This document shows positions 19,397-28,461 of a stretch of 64,000 nt of DNA, in pieces. The stretch is from contig NZ_JAFEUW010000001.1 of NCBI RefSeq assembly GCF_025028335.1, positions 1,240,001 through 1,304,000 of the forward strand. The letters are read 5' to 3'. Below the pieces are notes generated by a model. The model saw only the letters and a list, made by a program, of their open reading frames with translations. It was not told the DNA's origin and did no database searches. How positions within the stretch are numbered: position 1 is the first letter of the stretch; the number at the start of each line of letters is the position of its first letter. This stretch comes from Brachybacterium sillae (GTDB lineage: Bacteria > Actinomycetota > Actinomycetes > Actinomycetales > Dermabacteraceae). The translations under genes were made by a program, and so were the position numbers.

Positions 19397-20539
19397 ATGA
19401 AGGCAGTCCATTTCGGTGCCGGGAACATCGGCCGCGGTTTCGTCGGTCTGCTGCTGCACGAGGCCGGGATCGAGGTCGTCTTCGCCGACGTCGCGGCCCC
19501 GCTGATCGAGGCTCTCCAGCAGGCCGACTCCTACACCGTGCATGCCGTCGGCGTCGCACCGACCGACACCGTCGTGACCGGTTTCCGGGCCCTGAACTCC
19601 GCCACCCAGGCGGAGGAACTGACACGGGAGATCGCCTCCGCCCAGATCGTCACCACCGCCGTCGGCGCCCACATCCTGCGGTTCGTCGCCCCGGCGATCG
19701 CGGCGGGTATCGCGGCCCGCCCCGCCGACACCCCCCGTGTGGCCGTCATGGCCTGCGAGAACGCCATCAACGCCACCGACATCCTGGAGGCCGAGGTCCG
19801 CAGGGCCTACACGGGTGAGGATCTCGACGAGCGCGCCTTCTTCGCCAACACCGCCGTCGACCGGATCGTGCCCGCGCAGGCGGCTGACGCGGGTCTCGAC
19901 GTCACCGTGGAGACCTTCCACGAGTGGGCGGTGGACCGGCGTCCCTTCGCCGGTGAGGAGCCCGACATCCCCGGCATCACCTGGGTGGAGGACCTCGCCC
20001 CCTACATCGAGCGCAAGCTCTTCACGGTGAACACCGGCCACGCCACCACCGCCTGGTTCGGGTGGGCCGCGGGCCTCGAGAAGATCGCCGACGCCGTCAC
20101 CGACAAGGACGTGCGGCCGAAGGTCGCGGCGGTGCTGGCTGAGACGTCGTCACTGCTGGTAGCCAAGCACGGGTTCGCCGCCCAGACCCAGCAGGCGTAC
20201 GTGGAGAAGATCCTGCAGCGGTTCGCGAACCCGCATCTGCCCGACACGGTCGAGCGGGTCGGCCGCGCCCCCGAGCGGAAGCTCTCCCGGCATGAGCGCA
20301 TCATCGGCCCCGCCGCGGAGCTCGCCGAACGGGGTCTGAATCACGACAGCCTGGTCTCGGCCTTCGCCGCGGCCCTGCGTTTCACCCCGGAGGGCGATGA
20401 GGAGGTCACGCGGGTCCAGCAGCTCCTCACCGGAGGCGACGCCGACCAGGTCACCCGCACCCTCACCGGTCTGGAGCCGGAGCATCCGCTGTACCCGTCG
20501 ATCCGCAGCGAGGTCGAGCGCCGCATCGCGGAGCTCTGA
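19397..20539 (+). CDS. mtlD: Mannitol-1-phosphate 5-dehydrogenase
   Basis: Oxidises mannitol 1-phosphate to fructose 6-phosphate with NAD+, feeding glycolysis. The N-terminal nucleotide-binding motif is AVHFGAGNIGRGFVG; catalytic-region blocks include MACENAINATD, FANTAVDRIVP and KLFTVNTGHATTAW. The 380-residue length equals E. coli MtlD. GGGAGA eight bases ahead of the ATG is a clear ribosome site. The 132 bases after mtlA contain CGTCAC-CC-GTGACG at 19304-19317, a small palindrome that could be a regulatory or processing site. Confidence 0.97.
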   Translation: MKAVHFGAGNIGRGFVGLLLHEAGIEVVFADVAAPLIEALQQADSYTVHAVGVAPTDTVVTGFRALNSATQAEELTREIASAQIVTTAVGAHILRFVAPAIAAGIAARPADTPRVAVMACENAINATDILEAEVRRAYTGEDLDERAFFANTAVDRIVPAQAADAGLDVTVETFHEWAVDRRPFAGEEPDIPGITWVEDLAPYIERKLFTVNTGHATTAWFGWAAGLEKIADAVTDKDVRPKVAAVLAETSSLLVAKHGFAAQTQQAYVEKILQRFANPHLPDTVERVGRAPERKLSRHERIIGPAAELAERGLNHDSLVSAFAAALRFTPEGDEEVTRVQQLLTGGDADQVTRTLTGLEPEHPLYPSIRSEVERRIAEL

Positions 20540-20552
20540 GCCCCGCGCCGGA

Positions 20553-20558
20553 TATGCT
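20553..20558 (+). promoter_or_regulatory. Candidate -10 (TATGCT) of ptsH
   Basis: TATGCT lies 52 bases before the ptsH ATG and just past the mtlD stop, suggesting separate expression of ptsH. Confidence 0.45.
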
Positions 20559-20610
20559 GGCCCCAGGGTGTCCGGTCCCGGGCACCCTCGTCGTCGAAAG
20601 GTTCCCCGTC

Positions 20611-20883
20611 ATGGCAGAGCGCACCGTGAAGATCGCCAGCGCCTCCGGGCTGCACGCCCGTCCCGCCGCGATCTTCTCCAAGGCCGCCGGTGAGCAGCCC
20701 GCCCAGGTCACCATCGAGAAGGTGGGCGGCAACCCCGTGCAGGCCTCGAGCATCCTCATGCTCATGACCCTCGGCGCCGGTCACGGCGACGAGGTCACGC
20801 TGCGCGCCGAGGGCGAGGGCGCCGAGGAGTCGGTGAACGCCCTGGCCGAGCTGCTGGAGAAGGACCTCGACGCCGAGGGCTGA
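20611..20883 (+). CDS. ptsH: Phosphocarrier protein HPr
   Basis: A 90-residue phosphocarrier passing phosphate from enzyme I to sugar-specific EIIA domains such as that of mtlA. His15 lies in SGLHARPAA, and Ser46 (QASSILML) is present; low-GC bacteria phosphorylate that Ser, but a kinase for it is not usual in actinobacteria. AAAGG precedes the ATG at the right distance. It follows mtlD and converges with the NYN gene/ptsI block across a hairpin. Confidence 0.97.
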   Translation: MAERTVKIASASGLHARPAAIFSKAAGEQPAQVTIEKVGGNPVQASSILMLMTLGAGHGDEVTLRAEGEGAEESVNALAELLEKDLDAEG

Positions 20884-20906
20884 GCCCTCCCCGTCCACGT
20901 CTGATC

Positions 20907-20946
20907 GCGTCGGCCGGCGGCCGGTTCCCGGCCCGTCGGCCGACGC
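20907..20946. terminator. Bidirectional terminator between ptsH and the NYN gene
   Basis: Outer arms GCGTCGGCCG and CGGCCGACGC enclose a second stem GGCCGG-TTC-CCGGCC, lying between two convergent stops. Confidence 0.7.
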
Positions 20947-20970
20947 ATCGTGCTGCCCGCCGGGGGCGGG

Positions 20971-21519
20971 TCAGAGGAACTCGAGCGGATCGAACTCCTC
21001 GATCGCGATGACCCGCAGGCGCGGCAGCTCGATGGTGAACGCCTCGACGTCATGTTCGAGGTCGAAGAACTCCACGCCCTCCAACGCCCGCAGCTCCGAG
21101 GAGAGGAACTCCCGGAAGCCCATGAGGCCGACGCGCCGCTGCGCGTCCTCCCGCAGCCGCGCCAGCTGCGGCGCGAAGTCCCGGTCGTGGCTGAGCAGCA
21201 CCACATCGTCGGACCGGTCCACGAGCGCCTCAGCGGTGCGCTGGATCGCGATGTCGACGACCTTGCCCTCACCGCTCAGCATGATCGGCTGATACCCGAG
21301 GGTCGTCAGCGCCTGCACGAACGGCACGGGGATCTCCCCGTCCACGGCGAGGAAGAACAGTCCCCGCGTGGACTGGCCCCAGGTGCGCTGCATGAACGCC
21401 AGCGGCTGGTTCCAACGGGGCCGTTCCTCCGGTCGGGGGCGGCGCCCGAGGATGCTGCCCCCGAGCGTGGCGTCGATGTTCTCGCCGTCGACGAGCAGGT
21501 AGGTGCGGCGGTCCGTCAT
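20971..21519 (-). CDS. NYN domain protein (PIN-like nuclease fold)
   Basis: A 182-residue protein of the NYN/LabA (DUF88) type. The acidic residues expected of a PIN-like metal site are visible: LVDGENID near the N-terminus, GKVVDIAI in the middle and LLSHDRDFAPQL in the third quarter. NYN proteins are predicted RNases; the RNA target is unknown. It starts 12 bases after the ptsI stop on the same strand, so it is probably co-transcribed with ptsI; the functional meaning of that link is not clear. TGAGG two bases before the ATG is a poor ribosome site, consistent with coupling. Confidence 0.87.
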   Translation of the reverse strand: MTDRRTYLLVDGENIDATLGGSILGRRPRPEERPRWNQPLAFMQRTWGQSTRGLFFLAVDGEIPVPFVQALTTLGYQPIMLSGEGKVVDIAIQRTAEALVDRSDDVVLLSHDRDFAPQLARLREDAQRRVGLMGFREFLSSELRALEGVEFFDLEHDVEAFTIELPRLRVIAIEEFDPLEFL

Positions 21520-21531
21520 GACCTCAGGGTG

Positions 21532-23250
21532 TCACAGTCCCAGCTCGGCGAGGACCGGCAGCGCCGCCCGCACGGTCTCGCGGGCCTCCACGGCGGTGCG
21601 TGCGCCGACGGCCCGCTGCGCGAGAACCCGGGCCTCGTCGCGGCTGACGGAGCCGAGCACCCGCGCGACCGCCGGCAACGACCGCGGCGTCATCGACAGG
21701 GTCGACACTCCGAGCCCGACGAGCACCACGGCGAGCGCCGGGTCCCCGGCGGCCTCCCCGCACACCCCCACGGGCTTCGTGACCGCGTCCCCGGCGGCCT
21801 CCTCGGCGTCCCCACCGGCGGCGCGGGCCCCGCGGCAGGTGGCCCCGACCAGGGCCAACACCGCGGGCTGCCACGGATCGTTGAGGGCGGCGAGTGCCCC
21901 GAGCTGCCGGTCGGCGGCCATCGTGTACTGCGTGAGGTCGTTGGTGCCGATCGAGGCGAAGTCCGCGACCTGCAACAGCCGGTCCGCGGTGAGGGCGGAG
22001 CTGGGCGTCTCCACCATGATCCCGGCAGTGCGCAGACCGGCCTCCCGAATGCGGCCGACCACGTCCTCGGTGTCCTCGAGGGTGGAGATCATCGGCGCCA
22101 TCACCCACACGTCGGCCTCGGTGGCCTGCGCCGCGGCGGCGACGGCCTCCAACTGGTGGGCGAGCACCTCGGGCTTCTCCCAGCTGGTGCGGTAGGCGCG
22201 CACACCGAGCGCCGGGTTGGGCTCATCGGTGTCGGTGAGGAACGGCAGGGGCTTGTCGGCGCCGGCGTCGATGGTGCGCACCACCACCTTCTTCCCGGGG
22301 AAGTGCTGCAGCACCGCCGTGTACGCGGCGGTCTGCTCCTCCACCGAGGGCTCCTCGTCGCGGTCGAGGAACAGGAACTCGGTGCGGAACAGGCCGACAC
22401 CGTCGGCGTGCGCCTCGGCAGCGGCGCGGGCGTCCTCGGCGCCACCGATGTTGGCCAGCAGCGGCACAACGGTGCCGTCGCTGAGGCGGGCACCGCCGCC
22501 CTCATACGTCAGCGGGTTGCGCTGCAGGTCGGCCCAGGTCTCGGCGAGACGGCGGTGGTCCTCGGTGACCTCGTCAGTGACGGTCCCGGCAGCACCGTCG
22601 ACGAACACCTCGGTACCGGCGGTGAGGGTGTCGACACCCCGGGCGGCGACGACGGCGGGCAGACCCAGCTGCCTCGCGAGGATGGCGGTGTGCGACTGGG
22701 GTCCACCGTCGGAGGTGACGAGGGCGAGCACCACCTGCGGGTCGAGGGTGGCGGTGTCGGCGGGGGCCAGGTCGCGGGCGGCGAGCACGAACGGGGTGTC
22801 GGAGCCGGGGATACCTGGCGCGGGCTCCCCCCGCAGTTCGGCGACGATACGGGCGCGGACGTCGCGCACGTCGGCGGCACGTTCGGCCATGTACCCGCCG
22901 AGGCCCTCGAGCATGACGGCGACCTCGTCGCCGGCCTCCCACACGGCCCGTTCGGCGCTCATCCCGGAGGCGACGCGGCCCGCGGCGGACTGCACCAGGG
23001 TGGGGTCGGCGGCCATCTGGGCGGTGGCCTCGAGCACGGCCTTGGCGCCGCCGTGGGCGCTGGCGGCACGCTGCTCCAGGGCGACGCGGACGGCCTGCGC
23101 AGCCTGCTCGAGGCGGGCGGTCTCGGCGGCCGCATCGGTCCCTTCCGGCAGGGTGGCGCCGGCCGGCGGTTCGGCGACCGGCGGGGCCATGGTGAGGACC
23201 GGGCCGACGATCCTGCCGGCGCTGACGGCGACTCCGCGGTACTCGGTCAT
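21532..23250 (-). CDS. ptsI: Phosphoenolpyruvate-protein phosphotransferase (enzyme I)
   Basis: First general PTS protein: takes phosphate from PEP and passes it to HPr. The phospho-His lies in SDGGPQSHTAILARQLG (His187). PEP-domain blocks GVGLFRTEFLFLDR, MAPMISTLEDTEDVVG, SIGTNDLTQYTMAADR and the active-site Cys in VGVCGEAAGDP are intact. Length 572 is normal. The ATG at 23250 has GGGAGG six bases upstream. It converges on ptsH rather than forming the usual ptsHI operon. Confidence 0.97.
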   Translation of the reverse strand: MTEYRGVAVSAGRIVGPVLTMAPPVAEPPAGATLPEGTDAAAETARLEQAAQAVRVALEQRAASAHGGAKAVLEATAQMAADPTLVQSAAGRVASGMSAERAVWEAGDEVAVMLEGLGGYMAERAADVRDVRARIVAELRGEPAPGIPGSDTPFVLAARDLAPADTATLDPQVVLALVTSDGGPQSHTAILARQLGLPAVVAARGVDTLTAGTEVFVDGAAGTVTDEVTEDHRRLAETWADLQRNPLTYEGGGARLSDGTVVPLLANIGGAEDARAAAEAHADGVGLFRTEFLFLDRDEEPSVEEQTAAYTAVLQHFPGKKVVVRTIDAGADKPLPFLTDTDEPNPALGVRAYRTSWEKPEVLAHQLEAVAAAAQATEADVWVMAPMISTLEDTEDVVGRIREAGLRTAGIMVETPSSALTADRLLQVADFASIGTNDLTQYTMAADRQLGALAALNDPWQPAVLALVGATCRGARAAGGDAEEAAGDAVTKPVGVCGEAAGDPALAVVLVGLGVSTLSMTPRSLPAVARVLGSVSRDEARVLAQRAVGARTAVEARETVRAALPVLAELGL

Positions 23251-23437
23251 GGGGATCCTCCCGGTGTGGACACGTCGCGGGGCTGCGACCTCGGTCACCC
23301 CATGCTACGGCGCGGCGCCTCGACGGCTCCCGGACCCCCGTCCCTCTCCGACCACGACCGCCGCCTCGACAGACGACGACGCCCCCGCCGCAGTGCGACG
23401 GGGGCGCCAAAGACGGGACATTGTCCCTGGTCAGGAG

Positions 23438-23525
23438 CGGTAGCGGCGGGATTTGAACCCGCGGTACGGGGTTACCGTACACATCATTTCGAGTGATGCA
23501 CCTTCGGCCGCTCGGACACGCTACC
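23438..23525 (-). tRNA. tRNA-Ser(CGA)
   Basis: An 88-base type II tRNA on the minus strand. Acceptor arms GGTAGCG and CGCTACC pair fully, followed by discriminator G; CCA is not encoded. The anticodon loop CTCGAAA (anticodon CGA, plus-strand 23489-23491) is closed by CATCA/TGATG. The long variable arm GTACGG...CCGTAC is typical of serine tRNAs, and the T arm reads GCGGG-TTCAAAT-CCCGC. It decodes UCG, a frequent serine codon here. It lies between ptsI and the helix-turn-helix pseudogene. Confidence 0.97.
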
Positions 23526-23623
23526 GCCGGAGATCCTACGCCATCTCGGCGCTCGGCCCCACTCGGGCGGGCGGGCTGCGCGATGCAGGTCACGCCTGGC
23601 GCCACCCCACGCCACGGCCGACG

Positions 23624-24542
23624 TCATTCCTCGTCGGGCAGCTCGTCGGCGTCGTCCCAGGACCAGCGGATCCCGAGGCGGCCCGGCCCGAAGTCGGGCT
23701 CGGCCAGTTGCACACGGCGACCGGGCCCCAGCCGCAGCGGCGTCTCCTCCAGGCCGCGATCGGTCTCCCGCACCGCGATGAAGGACCGCGGAGCACGACG
23801 CCCGATGAAGCTGACCTCCACGATCGCGTCACGGGCACGCTGAGTGAAGGCGAACTGCGTGGAGATCGACGACTCCGCCGGGAGACCGTGCATGTCCAGG
23901 GCATAGGCGCAATACACCAGCTGTCCACGCTGATCGTCGCCGTCGAGCAGAATCTCTGCCCCGTGGATCCTGCCCTCCGGGAAGTCGACCCGCTGCCCCA
24001 CCCGGCAGTTGTCCAGGGCGATGGTCTCCCCATGCACGGGACTCTCGGACTCCTCGTACTGATTCAACGCGAGCAGCCGGGCTGGTCCGCTGGCCGGCAC
24101 CCGCACGAGCATCCGCAGCTCGGCACGCTGTGTCGTGCCCTCCGAGTCGACGAGGTACCGCTGGTACAGAGTGTGGCGCCTCGGGATCTCCACACCTGGG
24201 GGAATCCGAGGATCTCCCGGGCCTGCGCGATCTTGTCGCGTTGGGTGCGGATCCCCTCCGGGGAGGGGATGGCGCCGGTGCGGCCGCGGGGGCGGGCGGG
24301 CCCAGATGGGTGCGCAGACCACCGGGAGGCTGGCCGAGGATCTCCTCGAGGGCGGCCACGGCCTCCAGTGACGCGTCCCGTTCGGGTCGGCTGCGGCCCG
24401 ACTGCCAGTGCGACAGGCTCGCGATGCTCACCCGCACGCCGCGCTCCGCGAGGGCATCGCGCAGGGCTGACAGCGGCATCGCCTGCTGGGCGATGGCGTG
24501 GCGCAGGGCGACCGCGAAGGGCTCCTCGGCCTGCGCTCCCAT
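23624..24542 (-). pseudogene. Helix-turn-helix regulator split over three frames by two frameshifts
   Basis: The ATG at 24542 has an ideal GGAGGA eight bases ahead and opens a frame with an XRE-like DNA-binding region (LSALRDALAERGVRVSIASL then SHWQSGRSRPERDASL). Past HLGPPAP near 24285-24302 the sensible protein moves to a second frame (SPEGIRTQRDKIAQAREIL) and, near the G5 run at 24198-24202, to a third that ends at 23624 with a beta-rich domain (RYLVDSEGTTQRAELRMLV, ARDAIVEVSFIGRRAPRSFI, IRWSWDDADELPDEE). Each junction fits loss of one base. Either a decayed regulator or two base-calling errors; the function of the C-terminal domain is unknown. Confidence 0.75.
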
Positions 24543-24644
24543 GGCGCGTCTCCTCCCTGCGGGGCGGCCCCTGTCGCGGATCTGCGGGCGCAGTCGCTGA
24601 CGGGGTGTCTGCAGTGTACGGGTGTGACGGAGCTGACGCCGCCC

Positions 24645-24650
24645 TAGGAT
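24645..24650 (+). promoter_or_regulatory. Leaderless -10 (TAGGAT) of oligopeptidase B
   Basis: TANNNT seven bases before the ATG at 24658. Confidence 0.5.
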
Positions 24651-24657
24651 CGCCCGT

Positions 24658-26802
24658 ATGACTGTCACTCCTCCTGCCCCGCCCCGTCCCGCCCGGCGCC
24701 CGATCGAACGTCGCGCCCACGGCGATGTCGTCGTCGACCCGTATGACTGGCTGCGCGACGGAACGGACCCGGAGGTCATCGCGCACCTGGAGGCCGAGAA
24801 CGCCTATGCCGACGCCCGCACCGCGCATCTCGACGGGCTGCGCCACACCCTGGTGCAGGAGTTCGTGGGCCACACCCAGGAGACGGATCTGACGGTGCCG
24901 GTGCGCCGCGGCGACTGGTGGTACCTGGTGCGCACCACCCAGGGACACGACTACCCGCGGTGGACGCGGGTTCCCGCCACCGACGACACCCCGCCGACGG
25001 TGACCCCGGGGGACATGCTGGACGGCGAGCAGGTGATCCTCGACGCCCAGGCCGCCGCCGAGGGGCACGCGTTCTACCAGGTCGGCGGGTTGCGGATCTC
25101 GCCGCGGGCGGACCTCATGGCCCATGCCGTGGACGTCGCCGGGGATGAGCGCTACGCCCTGTTGGTGACGGACCTGACCACCGGGCAGGTGCGGGATGAG
25201 GCGGTCACCGGCGCCGGGTATGGGCTCGCGTTCTCCGCCGACCAGGAGTGGCTGTTCTACGCCCGGGTCGATGACGCCTGGCGGCAGCATCAGATCTGGC
25301 GGCACCGCATCGGCGGCCCCGCCGAGGACGACGTGCTGGTGCTGGAGGAGCCCGACGAGCGGTTCACGGTCGGCTTCACCACGTCGCGGGACCAGTCGAC
25401 CCTGGTGATCCAGGCGTCCTCCACCACGACCTCGGAGTGCTGGCTGCTGGATCTGTCGGATCCGACGTCCGCGCCGGTGCCGGCCGGTGGCCGCCGCCCC
25501 GGTGTCGAGTATGGGGTGGAGCACGCCGGCGACCACCTGCTCGTCGTCCATAACGACGGGTGCGAGGGTTTCGCTCTGGCGGTGGCGTCGCTGGATCAGC
25601 CCGACCGGTGGCACGACATCCTGCGCGCCGCCGAGGGGGAGCGCCTGGAGAGTGTGGAGGCGTTCGCGACGGCGGCAGCACTGGAGCTGCGCTCCGGTGG
25701 GCTCGCGACGGTGCGGGTGATCCCGCGCCGGGAGGGGGCCGAGGCCCTCGCGGATCGCTGGGATGTGAACGCCGCCTGGGGGGTGGACCACGGCGGCGAG
25801 CTCGACACCGTGTGGCTGGGTGAGAACGCCCAATGGGACACTCGCCGCCTGCGCTACGAGCTGACCAGCCTGCTCACCCCGGGGACCGTCGCGGAGGTGC
25901 CGATCGACGGCGGGGAGCCGACGATCCTCAAACGCACCGCGGTGCCGGGATATGACCCCGAGCTGTATGTGGAGAAGCGACTGTGGGCCACCGCCGCCGA
26001 CGGCACCCGGGTGCCGATCTCCCTGGCCGCGCGGCGGGAGGTCCAGGCCGACGGCACCGCCCCCGGGTACCTGTACGGGTACGGCTCCTATGAGGCGTCG
26101 ATCGACCCGACGTTCGTGGCGACGCGCCTGTCACTGCTGGATCGCGGCGTAGTCGTCGCGATCGCACATGTGCGCGGCGGCGGGGAGATGGGCCGCGCCT
26201 GGTACGAGCACGGGAAGCTGCTGGAGAAGCCGAACACGTTCAGTGATTTCGTGGCCTGCGCCGATCACCTCGTCTCCACCGGCTGGGTCGACCCGGCACG
26301 GCTCGGGGCGGAGGGTCGCAGCGCCGGCGGGCTGCTGATGGGTGCGGTGGCGAACCTGGCGCCGGAGCGGTTCCGGGCGATCATCGCCGGGGTGCCGTTC
26401 GTCGATGCGCTGACCACCATCCTCGACCCCTCGCTGCCGTTGACGGTCGGCGAGTGGGAGGAGTGGGGCAACCCGGTGGAGAGCCGCGAGGTGTACGAGT
26501 GCATGAAGTCGTACACCCCGTACGAGAACATCCGTGCCGTCGAGTACCCGGCGATCTTCGCCTCCACCTCGCTGAACGACACCCGTGTGTTCTTCGTCGA
26601 GCCGACGAAGTGGGTGGCGCGTCTGCGGGAGACCGTCACCAGTGACCAGGGCGAGCGCCCGATCGTGTTCCGCTGCGAGATGGTGGCCGGTCACGGCGGG
26701 CGGTCCGGCCGGTATGCGAAGTGGGAGCAGCGGGCCGACGAGCTGGCGTGGCTGCTGGATCAGCTGGGAGCCACCGAGCCCCTGCCGACCGCCCCGCGGT
26801 GA
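24658..26802 (+). CDS. ptrB: Oligopeptidase B-type S9 serine peptidase
   Basis: A 714-residue prolyl-oligopeptidase-family enzyme: an N-terminal beta-propeller (about 70-420) over a C-terminal alpha/beta-hydrolase. The triad is readable as Ser555 (GAEGRSAGGLLMG), Asp641 (SLNDTRVFF) and His679 (VAGHGGRSGRY). YGYGSYEASIDPTF and AHVRGGGEMGRAWYEHGK are diagnostic of oligopeptidase B, which cleaves short peptides after Lys or Arg in the cytosol. No signal peptide. It is monocistronic, divergent from the helix-turn-helix pseudogene and closed by a hairpin. Confidence 0.95.
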   Translation: MTVTPPAPPRPARRPIERRAHGDVVVDPYDWLRDGTDPEVIAHLEAENAYADARTAHLDGLRHTLVQEFVGHTQETDLTVPVRRGDWWYLVRTTQGHDYPRWTRVPATDDTPPTVTPGDMLDGEQVILDAQAAAEGHAFYQVGGLRISPRADLMAHAVDVAGDERYALLVTDLTTGQVRDEAVTGAGYGLAFSADQEWLFYARVDDAWRQHQIWRHRIGGPAEDDVLVLEEPDERFTVGFTTSRDQSTLVIQASSTTTSECWLLDLSDPTSAPVPAGGRRPGVEYGVEHAGDHLLVVHNDGCEGFALAVASLDQPDRWHDILRAAEGERLESVEAFATAAALELRSGGLATVRVIPRREGAEALADRWDVNAAWGVDHGGELDTVWLGENAQWDTRRLRYELTSLLTPGTVAEVPIDGGEPTILKRTAVPGYDPELYVEKRLWATAADGTRVPISLAARREVQADGTAPGYLYGYGSYEASIDPTFVATRLSLLDRGVVVAIAHVRGGGEMGRAWYEHGKLLEKPNTFSDFVACADHLVSTGWVDPARLGAEGRSAGGLLMGAVANLAPERFRAIIAGVPFVDALTTILDPSLPLTVGEWEEWGNPVESREVYECMKSYTPYENIRAVEYPAIFASTSLNDTRVFFVEPTKWVARLRETVTSDQGERPIVFRCEMVAGHGGRSGRYAKWEQRADELAWLLDQLGATEPLPTAPR

Positions 26803-26815
26803 CCTGCGACTCCTG

Positions 26816-26843
26816 GCGGCACCCGGAGCCCTCCGGGTGCCGC
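26816..26843 (+). terminator. Terminator of oligopeptidase B
   Basis: A perfect 12-bp stem, GCGGCACCCGGA and its complement, with a GCCC loop 14 bases after the stop. Confidence 0.75.
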
Positions 26844-26852
26844 CCGCGGTGC

Positions 26853-26858
26853 TAGGTT
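26853..26858 (+). promoter_or_regulatory. Candidate -10 (TAGGTT) of the amino-acid permease
   Basis: TAGGTT ten bases after the preceding terminator would give a leader of about 22 bases that contains the GGAGAGGAG ribosome site at 26874-26882. Confidence 0.5.
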
Positions 26859-26887
26859 CTCCTCGCCCGTCCCGGAGAGGAGCCCCC

Positions 26888-28414
26888 ATAACCCCCGCCT
26901 CCACCCCGGCTCACAGGCCGTCGGTCACCCCGCGGACCACGGGCACGGAGCCCGCGGACCCCGGCACCGACGGCGGTCTGCAGCGTGGCCTGCGGCCGCG
27001 GCACCTGCGGATGATCGCGATCGGCGGTGCCATCGGCACCGGCCTGTTCCTCGCCTCCGGGGCGTCGATCGCCACCGCCGGTCCCGGTGGCGCACTCGTG
27101 GCGTACGCCGTGATGGGGCTGATGGTGCTGCTGCTCATGCAGTCCCTCGGGGAGATGGCCGCGCATGTGCCCAGCTCCGGGTCGTTCCAGACGTACGCCA
27201 CGCGGTACGTCAGCCCGTCGTTCGGTTTCGCCACCGGGTGGAACTACTGGTTCAACTGGGCGATCACCGTGGCAGCGGAGCTGGTCGCGGCGGGGCTCAT
27301 CATGGCGTTCTGGTTCCCGGGGGTACCGAACTGGGTGTGGGCCGGGGCGTTCCTCGCGGTGATCCTGGCACTGAACCTCGTCTCCTCCCGCACCTACGGT
27401 GAGGGCGAGTTCTGGCTCGCCACCATCAAGGTGCTTGCGGTGATCGTGTTCCTCATCGCCGGGGTCGCAATGATCCTGGGGATCCTCGGCGGGCGCGGCC
27501 CCGGTGGCGGCGGCTCCCCCGGTCTGACCAACTGGACGCTGGGCGATGCGCCGTTCCACGGCGGCATCCCCGCGATCGTGGCGATCTTCCTGGTGGCCGG
27601 GTTCTCCTTCCAGGGCACCGAGCTGGTGGGCATCGCCGCCGGTGAAGCCCAGGATCCGCGCCGCGAAATCCCCAAGGCGCTGCGCAGCGTGTTCTGGCGG
27701 ATCCTGCTGTTCTACATCGGTGCGATCGCGGTGATCGGGACTCTCCTTCCGTTCACCGACCCGAACCTGCTGCGCAACGGGGAGTCGGACATCGCCTCCT
27801 CACCCTTCACCCTGGTGCTGGAGCGCTCCGGCGTGGCGTTCGCGGCGTCGGTGATGAACGCCGTGATCCTCACGGCGATCCTGTCGGCCGGGAACTCCGG
27901 CCTCTACGCCTCGACCCGCATGCTGCACGCCCTGGCGGTGTCCGGGCAGGCACCGCGGCTGTTTGCGCGGGTTAGCCGCCGCGGGGTCCCGGTGCCGGCA
28001 CTGTTGGCGACCACCGCCGTGGGCGCCGCCGGGTTCGTCTCGGCGCTGGTGGGTCAGGGTGCCGCCTACGAGTGGCTTCTGAGCGTCTCCGCCCTGACGG
28101 GCTTCCTGGCCTGGATCTCGATCGCGGTGGCGCATTACCGGTTCCGGCGCGCCTGGGTGCGGCAGGGCCGGGCGCTGTCGGATCTCCCCTACCGGGCTCC
28201 GTTCTTCCCGGCCGGGCCGCTGCTGGCGTTCGCGCTGTGCGTGGTGGTGATCCTGGGGCAGAACTATGAGGCCGTGCTGGAGGCGCGTCTGCTCGAGGTG
28301 CTCAGCGCCTACGTGGGGCTGCCGGTGTTCGCGGCGCTGTGGATCGGCCACCGCCTTGTGACCGGGTCCCGACGGGTGCGTCTGGAGGACGCGGACCTCA
28401 GCGGCCGGGTCTGA
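26888..28414 (+). CDS. Amino-acid permease of the APC family, lysine-permease type, with ATA at the start position
   Basis: A 508-residue, 12-span transporter resembling LysP-type permeases: MIAIGGAIGTGLFLASG in span 1, GSFQTYATRYVSPSFGFATGWNYW, and GTELVGIAAGEAQDPRREIPKA. It probably imports a cationic or aromatic amino acid by proton symport. Oddity: the codon placed five bases after the GAGGAG site is ATA (26888), not ATG; earlier in-frame GTGs fall in the preceding terminator and the next ATG (27011) begins inside span 1 without a ribosome site. A point mutation of the start or a base error is the simplest reading. Two related palindromes follow the stop. Confidence 0.88.
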   Translation: MTPASTPAHRPSVTPRTTGTEPADPGTDGGLQRGLRPRHLRMIAIGGAIGTGLFLASGASIATAGPGGALVAYAVMGLMVLLLMQSLGEMAAHVPSSGSFQTYATRYVSPSFGFATGWNYWFNWAITVAAELVAAGLIMAFWFPGVPNWVWAGAFLAVILALNLVSSRTYGEGEFWLATIKVLAVIVFLIAGVAMILGILGGRGPGGGGSPGLTNWTLGDAPFHGGIPAIVAIFLVAGFSFQGTELVGIAAGEAQDPRREIPKALRSVFWRILLFYIGAIAVIGTLLPFTDPNLLRNGESDIASSPFTLVLERSGVAFAASVMNAVILTAILSAGNSGLYASTRMLHALAVSGQAPRLFARVSRRGVPVPALLATTAVGAAGFVSALVGQGAAYEWLLSVSALTGFLAWISIAVAHYRFRRAWVRQGRALSDLPYRAPFFPAGPLLAFALCVVVILGQNYEAVLEARLLEVLSAYVGLPVFAALWIGHRLVTGSRRVRLEDADLSGRV

Positions 28415-28461
28415 CGCCGCGCAGGCAGCGGCGCCCCGCCCCCGCGCCCTCTTCCCGTAAC

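Noticed and set aside
26837-26851. In-frame GTG codons as start of the amino-acid permease
   Set aside because: They lie within the preceding terminator hairpin and upstream of the candidate -10, and would add residues unlike the family.
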